From positions 1 to 64,000 of the forward strand of contig QHBW01000060.1 in the NCBI GenBank assembly GCA_003244205.1: a stretch of 64,000 nt of DNA. The letters run 5' to 3'. The notes below the pieces were generated by a model, which saw only the letters and a program-made list of their open reading frames with translations, made no database searches and had not been told where the DNA came from. Below are positions 62,228 to 64,000 of this stretch, one piece after another. How positions within the stretch are numbered: position 1 is the first letter of the stretch; each line of letters opens with the position of its first letter. This DNA is from Solirubrobacterales bacterium (GTDB taxonomy: Bacteria > Actinomycetota > Thermoleophilia > Solirubrobacterales > Solirubrobacteraceae). A program made the translations under genes and the position numbers.

Positions 62228-63070
62228 ATGCCAGAGCTCCCCGAGGTCGAGACGATTCGCCGCCAGCTGGCGCCGCGTCTGCAAGGCAGCCGCGTCGTCG
62301 CGGTCGAGGTGCTGGACGCCCGCTGGTGCGCGCCGCTGCGGCCGGGGGCGTTCGCCCGCGCTGTCCGCGGGCGGGTCGTGGAGCGGCTCACGCGACGGGG
62401 CAAGTACCTCATCTGGGAGCTCGAGGGGGGCGTCGCGATGCTGATGCACCTGCGTATGACCGGCACACTCCTCTACGACGCCTCCAGCGAGCCGCCGCAC
62501 ACCCGTGTACGCGTGGAGCTCGACCACGGCCATCGCCTGCTGTTCGTCGACCCGCGCCGGTTCGGCACCGGTCAGCTGGCGATCGACGGCCGCGCGCTCG
62601 CCGAATTCCTCGCTGCACGGCTGGGGGTGGAACCCTTCTCCCAGGACTTCACCGCGGCGCGCCTGCGCACGCAGGCGCGCGGCTCACGGGCGCCGATCAA
62701 GGCCTTCCTGCTCAACCAGCGCCAGATCGCCGGCGTCGGCAACATCTACGCCGACGAAGCGCTACATCGCGCTCGCATCCACCCGCTGCGCCCGGCCGGT
62801 CGGCTCACGCTCGCGCAGTGGAACGCGCTGGCCGTGGCCATCCGCGTCGTGCTGCGTGCCGGAATCGACGCCGGCGGCGCCACGATCGACGACTTCCGTG
62901 ACCTCGATGGTGCACGAGGTGCCTTCCAGGAGCGCTTCCTCGTGCACCGCCGCGCGGGCGAGCCGTGCCCGCTGTGTGGCACCCCGATCCGCAAGCTCGT
63001 CGCCGCCGGACGGGGAACCTATGTGTGCGAGCGCTGCCAGCCGCGCCCGCGGCGCTCGCGGCCGCGCTGA
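62228..63070 (+). CDS. mutM: Formamidopyrimidine-DNA glycosylase
   Basis: 280 residues beginning MPELPEVETI (catalytic Pro1 after Met removal, Glu2), with the conserved RRGKYL lysine (Lys59), LLFVDPRRFGTGQL, GVGNIYADEALHRARIHPLRPA and a zinc finger (PCPLCG…YVCERCQP). It removes 8-oxoguanine and nicks the strand. A basic tail (RPRRSRPR) follows the finger. Confidence 0.95.
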   Translation: MPELPEVETIRRQLAPRLQGSRVVAVEVLDARWCAPLRPGAFARAVRGRVVERLTRRGKYLIWELEGGVAMLMHLRMTGTLLYDASSEPPHTRVRVELDHGHRLLFVDPRRFGTGQLAIDGRALAEFLAARLGVEPFSQDFTAARLRTQARGSRAPIKAFLLNQRQIAGVGNIYADEALHRARIHPLRPAGRLTLAQWNALAVAIRVVLRAGIDAGGATIDDFRDLDGARGAFQERFLVHRRAGEPCPLCGTPIRKLVAAGRGTYVCERCQPRPRRSRPR

Positions 63071-63073
63071 CGC

Positions 63074-63325
63074 TCAGGCCGCGAGGTCGGACAGGTCGCC
63101 ATCGCGATCGGCCGCCAGCAGCTCGCGGAAGCCTCCAAAGAGCACCCCGTCGATGACGACCTGCGGGAACGTCATCATCCCGGTACGGCGAGCCAGCTCC
63201 ATCCGTCCCTCGGCGTCGAGCGCGAGGTCGATCTCCTCGTAGGGGATGCCACGGGCGTCGAGCAACGCCTTGGCGTTACGGCAGAAGGCGCAGGGCTCGG
63301 TGGAGTACAGGGTGACTTTCTTCAT
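63074..63325 (-). CDS. Class I glutaredoxin
   Basis: 83 residues. The active site is PCAFC (Cys12, Cys15), with KKVTLYSTE at the start, a TFPQVVIDG cis-proline loop and GGFRELLA glutathione-binding region. The frame runs back to 63721, but the family starts at ATG 63325. It is convergent with mutM (3 nt between stops) and divergent from recO. Confidence 0.9.
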   Translation of the reverse strand: MKKVTLYSTEPCAFCRNAKALLDARGIPYEEIDLALDAEGRMELARRTGMMTFPQVVIDGVLFGGFRELLAADRDGDLSDLAA

Positions 63326-63373
63326 TGACAGCAAAACCGTAGCGAGCGCACGGACGCGGCCACGCTGCACGCG

Positions 63374-64000
63374 ATGCCCGCAACGTTGAAGACCGACGCG
63401 ATCGTGCTGCGCTCGATTCGCTACGGCGAGGCCGATCGCGTGCTGCACCTCTACACCCCCGCGCACGGGCGCCTCTCCGCCATCGCCAAGGGCAGCCGTC
63501 GCGCTCACAGCCGCTTTGGCGGCCGACTGGAGCCGTTCTTCCGCCTCACGACGATCCTCCACGAGGGGCGCTCGGAGCTGCGGACGGTCACCAGCGCAGC
63601 AACGCTGGCCGGCCACCCGCGGTTGCGCGAGCACGCCGGCAGCCTCGACGCCGCCGCTCGCGCCTGCGACGCGGTCGGTCGGCTGTTTGAGACCGAGGAT
63701 CCCCATCCCGGCGTCTACCACCTGCTGGCAAACGAGCTCGCGCTACTGGACGACGATCCCGCCGGCGCCACGCTCTCAAACCAGCTCGCATTCCGCCTCA
63801 AGCTGCTGCTCGCGGCTGGTCTTGCTCCCGCGCTCGACGCCTGCGCGTCATGCGGTGAGCAAGCGGACCTGGTCGCGTTTTCGCCCGCCGCCGGCGGCAT
63901 CGTGTGTGGGGCCTGCGAGGCCGCTTCGTTCGCGCTCGATCCCGCGGCCTACAGCTTCATGGTGGGCGCGCTCGGCGCTTCGCTGGCCGCCGCCCCAGCG
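63374..64000 (+). CDS. recO: DNA repair protein RecO, 3'-truncated by the window end
   Basis: 209 residues are visible and the frame continues past base 64000. ATG 63374 opens MPATLKTDAIVLRSIRYGEADRVL, the OB-fold start typical of RecO, followed by HLYTPAHGRLSAIAKGSRRAHSRFGGRLEPFF, helical segments and the zinc-finger region CASCGEQADL (first pair) and CGACEA (second pair). RecO loads RecA with RecR. No stop codon is seen, so it is partial. Confidence 0.92.
   Translation, partial: MPATLKTDAIVLRSIRYGEADRVLHLYTPAHGRLSAIAKGSRRAHSRFGGRLEPFFRLTTILHEGRSELRTVTSAATLAGHPRLREHAGSLDAAARACDAVGRLFETEDPHPGVYHLLANELALLDDDPAGATLSNQLAFRLKLLLAAGLAPALDACASCGEQADLVAFSPAAGGIVCGACEAASFALDPAAYSFMVGALGASLAAAPA

Overview
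This 64-kb window is a high-GC chromosomal segment from an actinobacterium. The most likely group is the Thermoleophilia (Solirubrobacter/Conexibacter-like). That placement is an inference from gene content, gene order and the GC-rich shadow frames behind almost every gene; no 16S or ribosomal protein gene is present to confirm it. Most of the window is dense housekeeping sequence with many 1-4 nt stop/start overlaps.

Layout. 1-2319: the end of a TrkA-type potassium channel regulator, an FAD reductase, tRNA-Gln and a frameshifted HNH endonuclease. 2325-9585: two ABC exporter half-transporters whose motifs fit a heterodimer, a small four-cysteine protein, a membrane protein and an FtsH-like AAA+ protease with a large insertion. 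9719-15353: an acyl-CoA thioesterase, a ferritin/VIT1 membrane protein, a Gly/Gln-rich small protein, BipA/TypA and a DEAD-box helicase. 15503-24581 (minus strand): a four-gene ligase/amidotransferase cluster resembling N-acetylglutaminylglutamine amide (NAGGN) synthesis, placed directly behind tatA-tatC, with three ferritin-like exported proteins upstream. 24582-25485: a gene-poor scar with an integrase remnant beside tRNA-Met.

25641-37630 (plus strand): a formiminotransferase homologue, a membrane protein, an MBL hydrolase, hisS, aspS, a fused IscU-like/MnmA gene, alaS, ruvX, mltG and aroE. 37647-41857: an accessory block (LppP/LprE-type lipoprotein, VOC ring-cleaving dioxygenase, ABC exporter, zinc-finger mini-protein, secreted protein) that separates aroE from the rest of the shikimate genes. 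41917-50288: aroC, fused aroKB, aroQ, pepP, efp, nusB, xseB, a prenyl synthase and dxs. 50328-53988 (minus): an ABC-2 export pair, a LolA-like membrane-anchored protein and a small membrane protein with a strong terminator. 54159-64000: tlyA, nadK, recN, pyrG, an M20 peptidase, xerD, a lipoprotein, mutM, glutaredoxin (minus) and the start of recO.

How the genes fit together. The conserved plus-strand runs combine translation and tRNA maturation (three aminoacyl-tRNA synthetases, MnmA, EF-P), aromatic amino-acid synthesis, isoprenoid precursors and genome maintenance. The less ordinary parts are (i) the IscU-MnmA fusion, (ii) the putative dipeptide-amide cluster downstream of tatAC, (iii) the three tat-linked ferritin-like proteins whose signal peptides have lost the second arginine, and (iv) the FtsH-like protease with a membrane partner. 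No CRISPR array, intact prophage or complete insertion sequence was seen.
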